The notes: generated from the sequence alone by a model not told the origin. Positions 44,875-58,021 are shown, numbered from the stretch's first letter. The stretch is 64,000 bases of DNA from Codonopsis lanceolata (GCA_013146195.2 CM028378.1:41886925-41950924); one strand, 5' to 3'. A program made the numbers and translations.

Positions 44875-47664
44875 GAGATAATTGCAAAAAAAACCCTGAC
44901 CTATTTTGTGTTTTGCAAAATTAACCTCGTGTTTTGATTTTCGACAAATTGAACCTCCACCTATTTTTTTTTTGCAATTCAAACCTTCCGTTAAAGTGGA
45001 GTTAATTTTTAACGTGATGATGAGTTGGTCGCCTTACCGACGGCACAAGACCTTCCAACCGATATTTCCCAAGCCATTGCAAATTAAACCTCAGACATTT
45101 GTTTGTATTGCAAAAACAACCTTAGTCAAACCGTAGTTTATTTCCCGCCGTTTTTTGATTGCAAAATAAACCCTGTACATTTGTTTGTATTGCAAAACCA
45201 ACCTTGGTCAAACCGTAGTTTATTTCCCGCCATTTTGATTGCAAAATAAACCTTAAACATTTGTTTGTATTTGCAAGATGAACCTTGGTCAAATTAATTG
45301 TTAATTCCCGCCTTTTTTATTGCAAAGTAAACCTTGATTACTTTACAAGCATATACCAACTAGCTTCCTGGCTTGAACGAAGTGTTGAGGAAGATCGCCG
45401 AGAGGACGGAGCATCGCCCCGACACCTGATACTCAAATGTCTCTGGCCATTCAAGCCGCCTTGAGACACCAATGCCGATATATCTCGTGGGTCTTCCTTC
45501 GTGTACTAGCCGATTCTCGATCACAGAGACATCTGCTCGATTCCATTCTTAGACCACTTTCATCGTTAACTACAAGAGATTCCGAGCAATCTAGGTTCCA
45601 AACTTATCCTCGTCTGTCTCCTGAATGCACCGCTAGAAGAGTCCTCATTTCCTCCTCTCCCTCGATCTATAAGGAGTCAACAAACATCGAGGAATGCCTC
45701 CGGAGTGGCAAGAAAGAACACTATGGCCTTGCCTGGCCGACGTGGTGCCGTCGCCAATGTCCTTAACTCTTCGTGCTTGGCCCGGGATCATTGGGATCAC
45801 ATCATCTCTCATCAATGAGTACATCTACCTCTAGTCGTACATCAAGCTAATCGGAATGCATGTGACATCATCGGCAGTGGTCTCCATGGACCTCGCACTG
45901 GAAATGGAGTTGGGCCATCTGCGAAGCTCACAAAATCGAAGCCGCAGAAATGCCCTTACTCCTAATCATGCAAGCTCGGCAAAATAAAGTCGCAATGCCT
46001 AATGGGGTTATATCAAAAATTCCTGGCTTCATCGTGTGAATACCACCGGTAAACAAGTGGCAACCACTCTACCCAAAGTTCGAATCTTGTGAACGGGGTT
46101 CTTCTAACTCTTCTCATCCGGTTTTCCTCCTATATATGCAACAAAAGTAATAAATCGGCTTCAAGTAGCCACTTTTTCAAAGCTCGAAGATGTTCATACT
46201 TCCAAGAAATCCTTGGTGCAAAATCATGGAAGTGGAGGTTCTCTAAATCCGACACATCTAATTTTCCGCCTAAGCTTTCTCGCAAAACAAATTGGCCACA
46301 TCCGATTTTCCTTCCATTTCTGCGAACAAATTGACGAGAAGTAGCCAGCCTCGCGAAAGGTGGAAGATATCCGCATCGCTAACAAATCTTTGGTGGAAAG
46401 AATTCGTGCTTGCTTAGTTATGACGAGGACAAATATTCTCGCCAGAGAAATATCTGTAGAATATCGATGGTATAATTGAAACAGTGAATATCTAGCATAT
46501 GTGCATCAATTTGACTTGTCACATCTTATTATTGAGATGGCTAGACTTTGCCCCGATCCTCGAAGCGTAAGGAACTTCTAGAGGCTTCCAACCCATGTTT
46601 GGTGAGCAATGGTCTACACGACAAGATCCCGGCAAGAGCAAAGAAGCACAAAAAAGGCTCAAAGAAAGGCAATGAAAAGTGTGAAGATGATGGCACTTCT
46701 AATGCCGCTTTGGCAGAGAGTATTGGAAGTGGTGAGGGAATTGCATTCAAGCTACAAACCTTCCGAAACGAAGGATAAATTTTATCAAAAGATGGGTATC
46801 GCCTCGATAAGGGCAAATCAAAAATTGAGGTTAACTGACAAGCTAGCTTGAGTTCTGGCCGATCATCCCTCAAGAGAGTCTAGAAGCCAAAATGATTCTC
46901 AGCCAAAAGCTACCGGGTCTAAAAAGACCGGGGAAGGAGTAAGAAACCAAAGAAAACCTCCAAGTTCCACAGAGTTCGCTTGGGAGAAAGTTCGCCGCCA
47001 GCACTTCGAACTCGCAATTCCAGCCTGCTCCTCGACAAGTCCAAGCAACATCGATGGTAATGATCCTTCAAGAGTTGTCGATTCATGGAGCTTGGCGAAA
47101 CGGGAGGCCACAAATTAGTGGTAAATTTTCGATGACCTGGAGAGACCCTGTAGAAGTGTCATTTTGTAATTACAGCAGCACTTAGGCTATGACAAGGTAT
47201 ACTTTGCAATAAAAAAGGCGAGAATTAACAATTAATTTGACCAAGGTTTATCTTGCAAATACAAACAAATGTTTAAGGTTTATTTTGCAATCAAAATGGC
47301 GGGAAATAAACTACGGTTTGACCAAGGTTGGTTTTGCAATACAAACAAATGTACAGGGTTTATTTTGCAATCAAAAAACGGCGGGAAATAAACTACGGTT
47401 TAACCAAGGTTGTTTTTTGCAATACAAACAAATGTATGTGGTTTAATTTGCAATGAAAAAACGCGGAAATATCGGTTGAAGGTCTTGTGCCACGCCACCG
47501 CCAACTGGCACCAACTCATCATCACGTTAAAAAATTAACTCCACTTTAACGGAAGGTTTGAATTGCAAAAAAAAATAGGTGGAGGTTCAATTTGTTTAAA
47601 ATCAAAACACGAGGTTAATTTTGCAAAACACAAAATAGGTCAGAGTTTTTTTTGCAATTATCTC
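44875..47664. mobile_element. Mutator-like element (MULE) with long terminal inverted repeats
   Basis: Perfect 9-base target duplications GCAAATTAA lie at 44866-44874 and 47665-47673. The element is 2790 bases. Its ends are inverse copies beginning GAGATAATTGCAAAAAAAAC, and the similarity runs about 470 bases into each side (44875-45345 and 47195-47664). Long inverted repeats plus a 9-base duplication define a MULE. Each arm contains about three tandem units of roughly 80 bases with the phrase acatttgtttgtattgc. No MuDR-type transposase is recognised, so it appears non-autonomous. Confidence 0.92.
45346..47194. other. interior of the MULE, unidentified coding-like DNA
   Basis: More GC-rich than the flanks, with several partial frames: 45437-45766 (109 codons, plus strand), 46089-46334, and 46548-46873 on both strands. 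The frames change often, so any gene is broken. The plus-strand segment near 46890-47115 reads like protein (WEKVRRQHFELAIPA, then DSWSLAKREATN). I recognise no domain. It may be captured host sequence or a decayed element ORF. Confidence 0.4.
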
Positions 47665-47673
47665 GCAAATTAA

Positions 47674-48952
47674 TAGTGTTAGATGGAGAAGTCACTGATA
47701 CAATGTTGGGTTCACGCTACTGTACTTTTTGTCTATTTCATTATTATGCTTTAATTTTGCGGGTCACGTTAGTCACTTAATCCACTTTCATGATTTTTTT
47801 TAATGGATATCGTTTAATAACTAGAAACTTAAAAATATCCTTACAAATCTTTTTGATATATATTATAAATAAATCTAACACTTTATTGTTTGTAATTGTT
47901 TAACTATGTATGAAATGACTAACCAACATATAAGTAGATAGTATTAAAGGAGATTTATGTAAACTTTTAGCTAGCAAATCAAAGGAATAATAGAAAAAGG
48001 TAGAGATTAAACCCTATACAACGGTGTCTCTAAGGCTCCGTTTGTTTTAATGAAAACGATTTTCGAAAAATAACTTATGAAAAATGAAAAAAATTGTATT
48101 GAAAACAATTCATGAATACATACAAAAAATATTTATGGATGCTATTTATTTGAGTCGATTAAAAAAATTACATAAATTTAGATGTTTTCTCTCTACTAAT
48201 TCATAATCTTCGTTGGATGGTTTTCGATGATTCTTCTCGTCGGAAAATTTCTTTGACAATCATTCTCTTTTTTCTCCACCTTTTTATTTTTTTGCAATTT
48301 TTTGACAAAACAAGCAGGAAAAAAAAAAGTTTTAGAGCATTATTTATGATTTTAATTTATGTGCCATAACTACTACGAAACCAAGGCATCACAATTTTAA
48401 TTGGTAGTTTCAACTTTCAACTTTCAATACAATGGCAGAAATGTATCGAAAAGGAAAGTAATGTGAAAGTGGGTATGAAGAATCTCCTTTTGGACTTGTT
48501 GACTCCTTTCCAGTTTCCACCTTCTGGGAGACTTTCAATTTTCAACCATTGTGCTGAATGACACAAATGCAACCATGATGATTTGGGGCCTACACACTTC
48601 ACACCAACCATTCCCTCTTGGACCAACTCCAAACTAAAACTATCTTTGGAATAATTTTAGCACTATACATTATTTTAAGTCTAATCTTTACATTAAATCT
48701 TACATCAAAAAAAAAAATCTTAGCATATTCTATTTTAATTTTCTATTAAACTTTTAAATTATAATTCTTAAGATTATACAATTAATAATTTCATTATATT
48801 TAATAAGTTTATTTTTATAATATTATTTATAGTTCAAGCTGTATGCCATTTTCAAATTTAAATATAAGATTTTGTTTTCTAAGCAAATAGAGTATAATTA
48901 TTTATTAATAATAAATACAAAATAATTTACATAATATACCAATTAATTACTA
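47674..48952. other. intergenic DNA, one possible MITE end
   Basis: AT-rich. A phrase near 48032 (aaggctccgtttgttttaa) resembles one end of hAT-derived MITEs, but no matching end was found. The minus-strand frame 48632-48417 has no known domain. Confidence 0.4.
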
Positions 48953-48990
48953 ACTAGTCTCATACTCGTGCGTAAAACACACTGAGAATA
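48953..48990 (-). mobile_element. Helitron-like 3' terminus, minus strand
   Basis: On the minus strand a weak hairpin (GTGTGTTTTACGCAC) is followed by a short spacer and the terminus ACTAGT, with CTAG next to T at 48953. That is the CTRR-T end and subterminal hairpin of Helitrons. The body would extend to the right. The 5' end is not located. Confidence 0.5.
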
Positions 48991-49664
48991 TATATATTTT
49001 AATTAAATTACAGTCATTCAATTTATAATCAAGTAAAATGAAGACGAAAAACAAATCTAAAAGAAGAAGAGATTACTTCAATGAATAGCCAAAAATCATT
49101 TGATTAAACTTTAATTATACATTTTGCACACATCATTTTTTAAAACTAAACTATACACAAGAAAAATGAATAGGAAAATAGATCAATGGAAGTGATTTCA
49201 GCTACCTAAGAAATGATTCAGCTTTTGTACTCATTTACCATGTATCAAATAAACAATTAATTTGTTTCCAAGTAATGAAGAGTAAAAACCAAATATAAAG
49301 AAGTTTCGTGAATTGACTAATCAATAAATTAATGTTTTATGTTTTTTTATTAATATTTTAAATGTTATCTAGATTTTGGAAACATATAAAGTCGTGTACA
49401 TTTTTATATTGCCACATGGTTAGATAAGACAAAAGTGATGTTATGTTTTTGACAAGTAATTTTTTGCAGGAAACTGCCTTATTTAACAGTGTTATTTACT
49501 TCTGCCAATTTGGGGTTAGATGAATAGTATTGACCCGAATTTGAGATAAAACTATTCAAAAAAAATAGGGGGGGGGGAGATTTTGGGTACTTGTTGGAAA
49601 GTTTTGGGGTTATTTTTGCCCTAATTGGTTATTTGGGTACTAGTTGGAGTTGGCTTTAATCGTA

Positions 49665-49930
49665 CGTTCTTATGAAATTATTGTCTTATTTGACCCGTCA
49701 TGTAAATTAATAAAAAATAAATAACTTAATTGTTAATATTGACATGATATGTACTTTCTTTTAAAAAAAATATATGTGCATGTGACTTATAATTAAAGTA
49801 TGAAGAAAAAGTGAGAGTAAAAGTATTGACTGTATTGTCTTAAAAACGAAACTTTTAGACAAGAAACTTTTTTTTGGGATATACATAAAAGAAAAACAAG
49901 ACAATAATTTTGAAAGCGAGAAAGTATAAT
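49665..49930. mobile_element. decayed relative of the Stowaway MITE at 1965
   Basis: The internal phrases 'gtgacttataattaaagtatgaagaaaaa' and 'gacaataattttg', split by changes, match the MITE at 1965-2270 in the same order and spacing. The CTCCGTCCC terminus has mutated (tcttatgaaattattg on the left; caataattttgaaagc on the right). Confidence 0.5.
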
Positions 49931-50013
49931 TCATGAATATTCATTACGTTCAAAATATGATACTCATTTTATTTTATTCATTCATTTATCTCACCATTTT
50001 CCAATATAGTCTC

Positions 50014-50056
<43 letters not shown>

Positions 50057-50506
50057 ATTTTAATTCATTAAAAAATTAAGAACTTTTTACCCGTTTCGAA
50101 TTTTATGTTATAAAATGGAACTCCATGTCTATTACAGGTTTTAGACTTTGATTGTATCCAAAAATAAAAAATAAGAACAAAAAAGATGAGGAAAGAGATA
50201 GAGAAAATATTTGTTGCAATGTAAGATCGTCCAACACAAATCTTTGCCTTTGATCAAAGTGTATGAGATTTTTATACAAAAAATTTTGTATCGCTATCAA
50301 TTTCGTTATATTAATTGCTGCAATGGCGGGCTTGATTAAAAGTTTGACCTAATTGAACCATTTTTAACAATCTAAGAGCTTAATGTCTGCACCTTCCCGC
50401 AAAAAGTCTTTCCTATTCTATGTAAAATTTGACCTAATGAATCATTTTAAACTGTTGGCCTTTTTGCACCTTTTCTAATGACAAGCTAGGATCATGGTAT
50501 ATTAGT

Positions 50507-50771
50507 ACTTGTTTGGTGGAACGTTTTGATCAAAACATTGGTAATAAATGCAATGTTTTCTCTTTAAAAGTGTTTCAATGCAGCGTTTTAAAACGAAGTG
50601 TTTTAAAAATATGCAGCGTTTTAAAAATATGTTGCATCTACAACTATTTTGTTTATAAAAATAGCATTTTAAAATAGTTTTCAAAACATGTTTATAAGAA
50701 AAAACTTACGTTTTGAAAATGTTGCGTTTAGAAAAAACTGCATTTTTAAAACGCTGCACTAAACGAGGTCT
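50507..50771. mobile_element. small MITE with imperfect terminal inverted repeats
   Basis: The left end acttgtttggtggaacgttt is inverse to the right end (acgctgcactaaacgaggt). Internal phrases such as gcagcgttttaaa recur on both strands. No target duplication was confirmed. The layout is like non-autonomous hAT elements. Confidence 0.5.
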
Positions 50772-51216
50772 TACTCTCTAGTCTTTCGTGTGAAAATCCA
50801 CATAGACAATTTAAATTTGCCCAAAGATGAAGAAAAATTAAAGTAGACATGACACATATTTATTATTTATTTATTTTAGAACCGATTATTAATGTTGTCT
50901 AAAGTTTAAAATCCTTTGAAGTGTCTTCTTAAATAGTAGAGATTTAGATGAATAATAGCATCAATGGTTTCGGTTCATAGCTTCAACTATGATTGCACAA
51001 CGATCGAGCTGAATTGAGTTGACATGAATTCATTTCAACAAATTCATACATATGCATTTTAAAGTTGGTCAGCCGGCTAGAAGGTGTATCAACATGCATT
51101 TTTCCGTTTAGCGCTTGGCTTTTCGACTTCTCGTTGGTTCCATAAGATAATACCTTTAGCTAATTACTATAATTAAAATATATAGGATATAACTACTAGA
51201 TATAATATTGTATATA

Positions 51217-52370
51217 GGGTTAATATCATTTTTGATACCCCAACTTTACTCATTTTTCAGTTTACATACCCACTGTTCCTAGGCAATCAAAGTTAATCCA
51301 AACCTTTCCAAAATTCATTACTTTTAATCCCAAACGTTAAATGGCCGTTAATTATTAACGACTGACCTGTTATCCTAGGTTGAAAACTGGCAACAAGATT
51401 GGCAACAGGTCATCGCCAAGAAAGCCATCTTCAACCACCACTGCCCCAATCTCGCTCCTCTCTCTCACCATGTCTAACAAATCCCAACAATCCACAGCCG
51501 GTCCATTCACCTTCTCCGGCGCATCACCGTCTCCCAGGCCGCCTCTGCTCTCCATCCACAGTCGGCTCCTTTTTCTCGGCGAATCATCCACAGTCCAGCA
51601 GCCGCTCCCATCTCTCTGCTCCATGCCGACCTCGTTTCTACGCCTCCGTCTCCCTTGTCCTCGTTGATTGTGCCAGTGAGTAAGCAAGCTACCTTTGGGG
51701 AAGCTAACCACACAGAAACAGAGCTAGGGCTCTGTCCTCCCGAGCTCGAAGAAGATGACAAACACGTGATAGGAAGAGATCCGTATTAGAGTCAACAACA
51801 CCGATGACTTCACTCACGCTGTGCCGTCAACCGAGAAAGAAAGGAGAATACTATGAAGAACGTTGAAGCGGCAGCATCGTCGGTGGTGGCGGCGACATTG
51901 ACGGTGGTGGCGGCAGTCACCGGTCCTTCAATTCCACTTTCGTTCTTCCATGGTGAACAAATCTCAAATTGGGACAGCAACCTAGAACAGAGCCCTAGCT
52001 ATGTTTGTCTAACTTTGATTGCCATTTAATGATTGGGGTTAAATGAGATTAACGTGATTGCCCTAGGATTAACGTGAGATTTACCTGTTAAATCACACTT
52101 TTGAGACAATTCCAATTTCGTTCTTCCATGGTTAACGATTTATGGTTCATCATAGGATTAATGGTTAATATCATTTTTGATACCTCAAGCCTGTCGCCAG
52201 TTTTCAACCTAGGATAACAGGTCAGTCGTTAATAATTAACGGCCATTTAACGTTTGGGATTAAAAGTGATGAATTTTGGAAAGGTTTGGATTAACTTTGA
52301 TTGCCTAGGAACAGTGGGTATGAAAACTGAAAAATGAGTAAAGTTAGGGTATCAAAAATGATATTAACCC
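51217..52370. mobile_element. second MULE, 1154 bases, GC-rich interior
   Basis: Perfect 9-base target duplications TTGTATATA lie at 51208-51216 and 52371-52379. The terminal inverted repeats begin GGGTTAATATCATTTTTGA and match for about 190 bases (51217-51405; 52180-52370). The interior (about 51400-51990) is clearly more GC-rich than the AT-rich flanks and has frames on both strands (for example 51380-51667 plus, 51711-51370 minus), none recognised. Another copy of the left terminus (ggttaatatcatttttgata) lies inside at about 52160 in direct orientation. A GC-rich fragment between MULE ends is the pattern of gene-capturing Pack-MULEs. Confidence 0.9.
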
Positions 52371-52379
52371 TTGTATATA

Positions 52380-54600
52380 ACATATAGTATTAGATAAGCT
52401 ATAATAGTTGCTATGAGACTCTTCTATTATTATTAGTTATTAGTGATACACCCATGTGTTGCACAGATTATATATGTACATAAAATTATATACAAAATTA
52501 AAGTTGAATAATATGTAATTATTTTTTTAAATATTAACAAAATAAACAATAATAATAAACAGTAAAATTAAATATAGAAAATCCTATAAATTTGAAAAAA
52601 ATAATTTACATTTTGGAATATTTTTTATATACAATAATTTTCGTTCAATATGTACGACTATTGCAACTATAAATATCACATAGTAACTCTAGACAAAGCT
52701 ACATACAACTTATGATAAGAAAAAACATGTTTTCAAATGGAGTCTTATATTAGACAATGACTTACCATGATTTTTATTCATAGACATTGCGTTAAGCATA
52801 ATAAAAAAAATGTTTTATCTAGAATTTGAAATAAATTTTAGGATCAAATAGTATCAGTAACATTCTTGGAATCAAAAGAGTACCACCAGAATTGCCCTTT
52901 CAAATAACTCAACATTCTAAAACATGGTTTCTCGGTGTTATAACAATTAATCTCGTGTCATTGCATAACTCAAATGAATATGTTATGTTACGAAACAACA
53001 TTATTTGAGTTCCAACCTTCAAATTTAACTTACAGTTTGAGATTTCAGAATATGTAATTAAATTGAAATATTAATGATTATGTACCATTCAAATTTAACT
53101 CACAGTTTGAGATTTCAGAATATGTATTGTTCATTGATGTAAGGTAATTTTAAAAAAGTGCATCTTAATTTTTATATGACTATTTAATTAAAAACATGTA
53201 TCTTTTTCAAAAACATAACTTATATATTACATTTCAATTTTCAATTACATAAATAATTAACAAAAAAGAAGAAGAGAAAATGTCACTCTAATTTGAACAT
53301 GACATAAAGTTCTCAATATTCTTACTTATTTGTAATGGACCATCATAAAATGTATTTTTTTGTTTAGTTTATTGAGTTTTGTCTTCTTTTCATTTGTGTA
53401 GTGTGCATTCATCTGATATTTACAAAATCTCAAGCATATAACAATTCATTTACATATTATCCGCTTCATACTTTGAATAAGTTTCATACTGATACCGTGC
53501 AATAAGCACGGACATAAAATCGAATGATAATTTAAATTAAGACGGATTTAAACTAAAAAAACAAACAAAGTCAGGCCCATGAGTGTTTTTTATTTGTTTT
53601 TAAAAATATCATAGAGTTGTATTTCAAGATCTATTAAAAACAATTGTAATTATTTTTATTTACCTATTATTTATTTATAATAATACTAAGCTATTCAATA
53701 TTTTTGAATAAATACCATTTTTACGAATTAATTTTATATATTGATTTTGTTTGTAATTAGTTATATGCACATGTACTCTGTCTGACTTATGAATAGCTTG
53801 CCTAGAAATTTGATTTCTACTTTATTTTTGTATAATATTTAATAGTAATATGGCTTTGGTATGTAATTAGTTATATGTCATTAATATGTCATTTTCGAAT
53901 TTAATTCTCCAAATAAAAAAAAACTTAATTGGAATAGTTTCTGTCAATATCATTAAATGACATTTCTCAAATTCAATTTTAATTTTTTTTGACATAAACA
54001 GAACATAACCGTGTAAATGCACGGTTCAATATTGATATAAATAAAACAATATAAAATTTTAATGATAACCATATAACCGAAAAATTATATGAAAAATTAC
54101 GAGTTCAATATGCATATAAAACAAATTATAGAAAATTATGTTAATAAAAATAATAACTTTTTTTTAAACATTTATAATACAATATAGCTCATAGTCGCAC
54201 ATGTGCAATTGACTAAAGCTATTTAGGGGCTGAGATTGATTCCTTTACTGAGATCCTACGGTCATTATCACTCCTCGAGTTCACATGTGTGAACGGTGGT
54301 TGAGCAACTATCTCCTCTTTCTCTCCAACTCCCCCCACTATTCACGGTTGGTGGCCGCTAATCCTTCCTCCACCAAACTCACGTCCCTTTTTTTCGATAT
54401 TTTAATTAATTAATCAATTTTATCAAAAAAAATTCGTAAGTTTTGTAATTTGAAATATTTGTTTTTTTATTTTTAACTGTTATCATAATTAACTTAGACA
54501 AATTATAAGTAAATATTAATTCATTTCCACATTATCTGCTTCATTTATTGATAAATTCACAAATTGGCACCGTGTCATCGGCACGGGCAAGAGTACTAGT
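52380..54600. other. AT-rich DNA with Helitron-like ends, no gene
   Basis: A minus-strand Helitron-like end lies at 52440-52466 (CTAA-T terminus beside a TGTGCAACACA hairpin). A worn plus-strand end is at 53420-53511 (hairpin CCGTGCAATAAGCACGG). A clear plus-strand end is at 54570-54600. The last two share their upstream sequence (ttcattt..acattatc.gcttcat), so they are relatives. A hairpin ccgtgtaaatgcacgg at about 54009 may be another. The stretch 54200-54390 is less AT-rich but has no recognised gene. Confidence 0.45.
54570..54600 (+). mobile_element. Helitron-like 3' terminus, plus strand
   Basis: The hairpin CCGTG-loop-CACGG (54570-54586) is followed after nine bases by ACTAGT, with CTAG/T at 54596-54600. 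This matches the Helitron 3' consensus. The 5' end is not located. Confidence 0.6.
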
Positions 54601-57600
54601 ATCTTTAAATTGATATCAAAGTGACATGTCTTTAACCAAAATAGTTTACTTTGTACAATAAAAATTAAATTTAATCATATAAAATTATAATCAAAGCACT
54701 CGTGCGATGCACGAAACCTATATTCATATCATTACAATAGTTAAAATATTAGTGTTAATAAAATACAAAAATGATTGCAATATAAAGATTATGAATTTAA
54801 TATGTAGAATTGAATATCATAATTTTGTAACAAATTAAGATTATTTTGTTTGGCTCTCATGTAGAGTTCAATTAAAAATCTAAACATATAAACAAATTAA
54901 TAGAAATAAAAAAATTAATGAAAATCAATAGTCTTTATGTTTAAAAATGTTTTACCTTTGGAAAAAAAATCAATTTATAGAATAAAAATATTAAAAATTT
55001 CATTTTAATTCAAATTATAACATTTTTCTGGATATAAACAATAAAATTTACATTCAAACCCACAATTCCAATTCGAAACAATGGAATTGAGGTTCACTTT
55101 CTTTCATTCTCTACTTTGGAGTCTCAACAAAATTTAAATTCACTTATGTGTTTTCCATATTAAAAATGATATTAAAAATATACAAATAAATAAATAAATA
55201 AATAAATATATATATATATATATATATATAATTAAGTTACATTAACGTTAAAAAAATTGATAGCGCATATAATATCAGACAAAGAGCAAATTATTTGTGA
55301 TATACTAACATGTTTTGTCATAAAACCTTAAAAACTACACTTTTCAAAATTGGTAATTTTTACAAAATAATTCAAGTATTATGGTTCAATTTAAAAATCA
55401 GACATAAATAAAAAATAATTAAAATAGTATATAACCAATGAAAATAAAATGTAGGAGATGGATCAAGGAAAATGAACTAAAATTCGAACGATTGATGGAT
55501 AGACATCGAAAAATTTGGTTTAAACCGTGCTATGGATAACTTTTGGACCGCGATCCGATAAATAGTCATAAAACCACGTTGTTTTAGTTGATGTATATAA
55601 ACGAAAAGAAAACACTTTTACTTTAGTTTCACCACACATTGAAAAAAAATTACACATTTTTTGCAGCGATGACAAACCTCAAGGTTACCACCTAAAGAAA
55701 GTCCGGCAACAGAAGCTATGACCATTGACTTACCGAAAACTTGTTGGTATGTTCATGTTTCCATAAATATTTCAAAAACATTGTTTAACTTCAAAACTCG
55801 TTTATTAATTTTAATTCATGATTTAGTTCAACTAACAAACAAATTTGATCTGAATGTTGATTAATTTCATCAGCCGCACTTTTTTTATATCTGAATTTTG
55901 TAACATGTATAAGTAACTAGAAAATCAGAAATTATCGGACTTCCATTTTTTTACATGTAGCTAGCTGTCTCAAAAAATTGGTCCTATCTCGATTTATAGA
56001 TTTTTTTACAATAAGAACTTTGATTATGATGAAATAGAGATTAAATTGTCATATTTTGGTATTATTATTAATTGATTATCTGTGAATTAGTTTTTACTTC
56101 AAAGTGTGTGTATATGATTTAGTTTCGAAATCGTTGTTTTATTCCATATTTATTTTTCCTAGCCTGGATATTGATGCAAAGAAATTGACAAAAAAAAAAA
56201 AACTTGGTTTTGTTATCTCTCATGTTTCTACTATGCATATTTTTCTTAATATACTAAATAAGAATGTGAAGAGGTTTTGAAATCATTTATCCAATAAACC
56301 ATAATAATGATATTTTATATTTTCAATTTCCAATGTAAAAAGAGCTTATATATAAATTAGAAGTGTTTCTAAATTTGTAAAGTCACTTTTGGCGGGAACT
56401 TTCCAAATCTTGCTCCTCTCCTTTCTATATATATATAATAACAAGCGTGATTTTCCCGCTTAAATGTTTTCCATAAATGAAAACACAAATATGCATCGGA
56501 AGTTGAAACACTTTCTTTTATTACATTTTTCTTAGTTTTTATACTACACATTTAATTAACAATGCATTGAAAATTGGAACACTTTGTTTTGTTACATTTT
56601 CTTTATATATATAATGACAAATGTAATTAGCACATCCAAATAGAGCAAGAACCCTTTAAAATGCACTTGCCAAAAATAGGAAGATATATATAATGACAAA
56701 TGTAATTTGTTTATCTCAAGATTGCTAGATAACTACTGTAACTACTTACAAAATAAGGATAATATTTACATATGAGCATATATACAAGTACTGATAAATA
56801 AATTAAAAAAAACATAAGAAGTTGTTAAGAAATTAAATACTATCAATCTTAAGAAATAATGTCTTTTTTCTTTTTACCAATATGCAAGGGAAACAAGACT
56901 AGCAATCTAAAAACTTAACAAACATTGCTTACTCAGCCATAAATGTGTTTCCTCTTTGAATATTGATTTACTTGTGAGTTTTATCAAGACAAATTCTATC
57001 CATAGGAGCTAAAGAACAAGTACATAGTGAAATATAATTTGATGAACAACTATGGATCCTTAAATTTTGTCATGTCCAATTTCATACTCAACAAACATTG
57101 TTACTCAGCCATAAATGCGTTTTCTCCTTGAATATAAATGCTCTGTGACCACTTTTGTTGTCTATAACCACATAACTTCACTGGCAATAGTAGTAGCATC
57201 AGTTATGATATACGGGAAGAGTGGACTTTTAAAGATCAACAAGGTTCTGGTGAGAGGTGACAACACCATCATTACCGGATTCCATTTTCGCTGATTGACA
57301 TTGGAAGATGACTATGGACAAGTAACTCGTAGTTTAATTGCTCTGGGAATATGTGCGATGATTGTAGAAGGGTGTGATTATGTATATAGGCGAGTAGCCG
57401 AGTATATTATGCTCTGTGAGAGGTACAATGAATTGAGAGTAATCATAGTCTAAATGTCTATTTTCTTGTCTATTGAATTGAGCTTAAATATTTGTAGATA
57501 TAGTTGTAATAATTAAGCACATATATTATCAGTGTCACATCATTTGGGTGACACTATTAATGAAAGGGTTATTGAGTTGGGGACATTTAGGTCATTTCAG

Positions 57601-57990
57601 GGGAGGGATGACCGTATGAAGTATGTAATTTGAGTTGCTTTTCTTTGGTTTATCGTCATTTTAATTTGTTATACATTGATTAATATAGATTATATGAGTT
57701 TTGTCATGTGATAGTGATAGTAGTAGTAATTGTACATATTTAATCATAGTGATAGTAGTAGTAATCGCACATATTTAATGACAAATGTTGTATTTAAAAA
57801 AATATTCTAAATTTTATAAAAGATTTTATTTATTTATTATATTCTCCATTAATAATTTTACTTTTTCTTAATCGCTGCATTATAATAATTTGTCCAGTTT
57901 ATGTACATATCGAACTCACAATCTTTATGGTTAATTTTATTTTTTCACTTCATGTTGCTTATGTATAATTTGATAGAAAAAGATATATGG
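54601..57990. other. AT-rich DNA, probable Helitron body, no gene
   Basis: A palindrome tcgtgcgatgcacga at about 54693 resembles Helitron subterminal hairpins. There is a compound (AAAT)n/(TA)n microsatellite at about 55184-55231. The phrase tcctttctatatatatata near 56418, followed by ataacaagcgtg, looks like a Helitron 5' end, which would give a ~1.6-kb element ending at 58021. Short repeats (atataatgacaaatgtaatt) occur at about 56617 and 56690. I saw no Rep/helicase coding sequence. Confidence 0.35.
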
Positions 57991-58021
57991 CGTGCATTTA
58001 ACGCACGGGTGTAAAACTAGT
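57991..58021 (+). mobile_element. Helitron-like 3' terminus, plus strand
   Basis: The perfect hairpin CGTGC-ATTTAAC-GCACG (57991-58007) is followed by ggtgtaaaa and CTAG/T at 58017-58021. This is the best Helitron end in the window. Confidence 0.7.

Larger units (their letters stand above)
48991..51207. other. intergenic DNA with MITE relics and microsatellites
   Basis: AT-rich and without a supported gene. It holds a G-run (49569-49577), a Stowaway relic, a (CT)n microsatellite (50020-50051) and a hAT-like MITE, listed separately. Part of it could belong to the Helitron ending at 48953. Confidence 0.4.

Noticed and set aside
45437..45766. 109-codon frame in the MULE as a real gene
   Set aside because: No recognised domain, frame breaks on both sides, and no matching splice sites; kept only as unidentified interior.
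46060..46100. A tRNA-like B-box (agttcgaatct) in the MULE
   Set aside because: No A-box, acceptor stem or anticodon arm can be built around it.
53490..53515. Hairpin near 53500 as a transcription terminator
   Set aside because: No gene is upstream of it, and its flanks match the Helitron end at 54570-54600.
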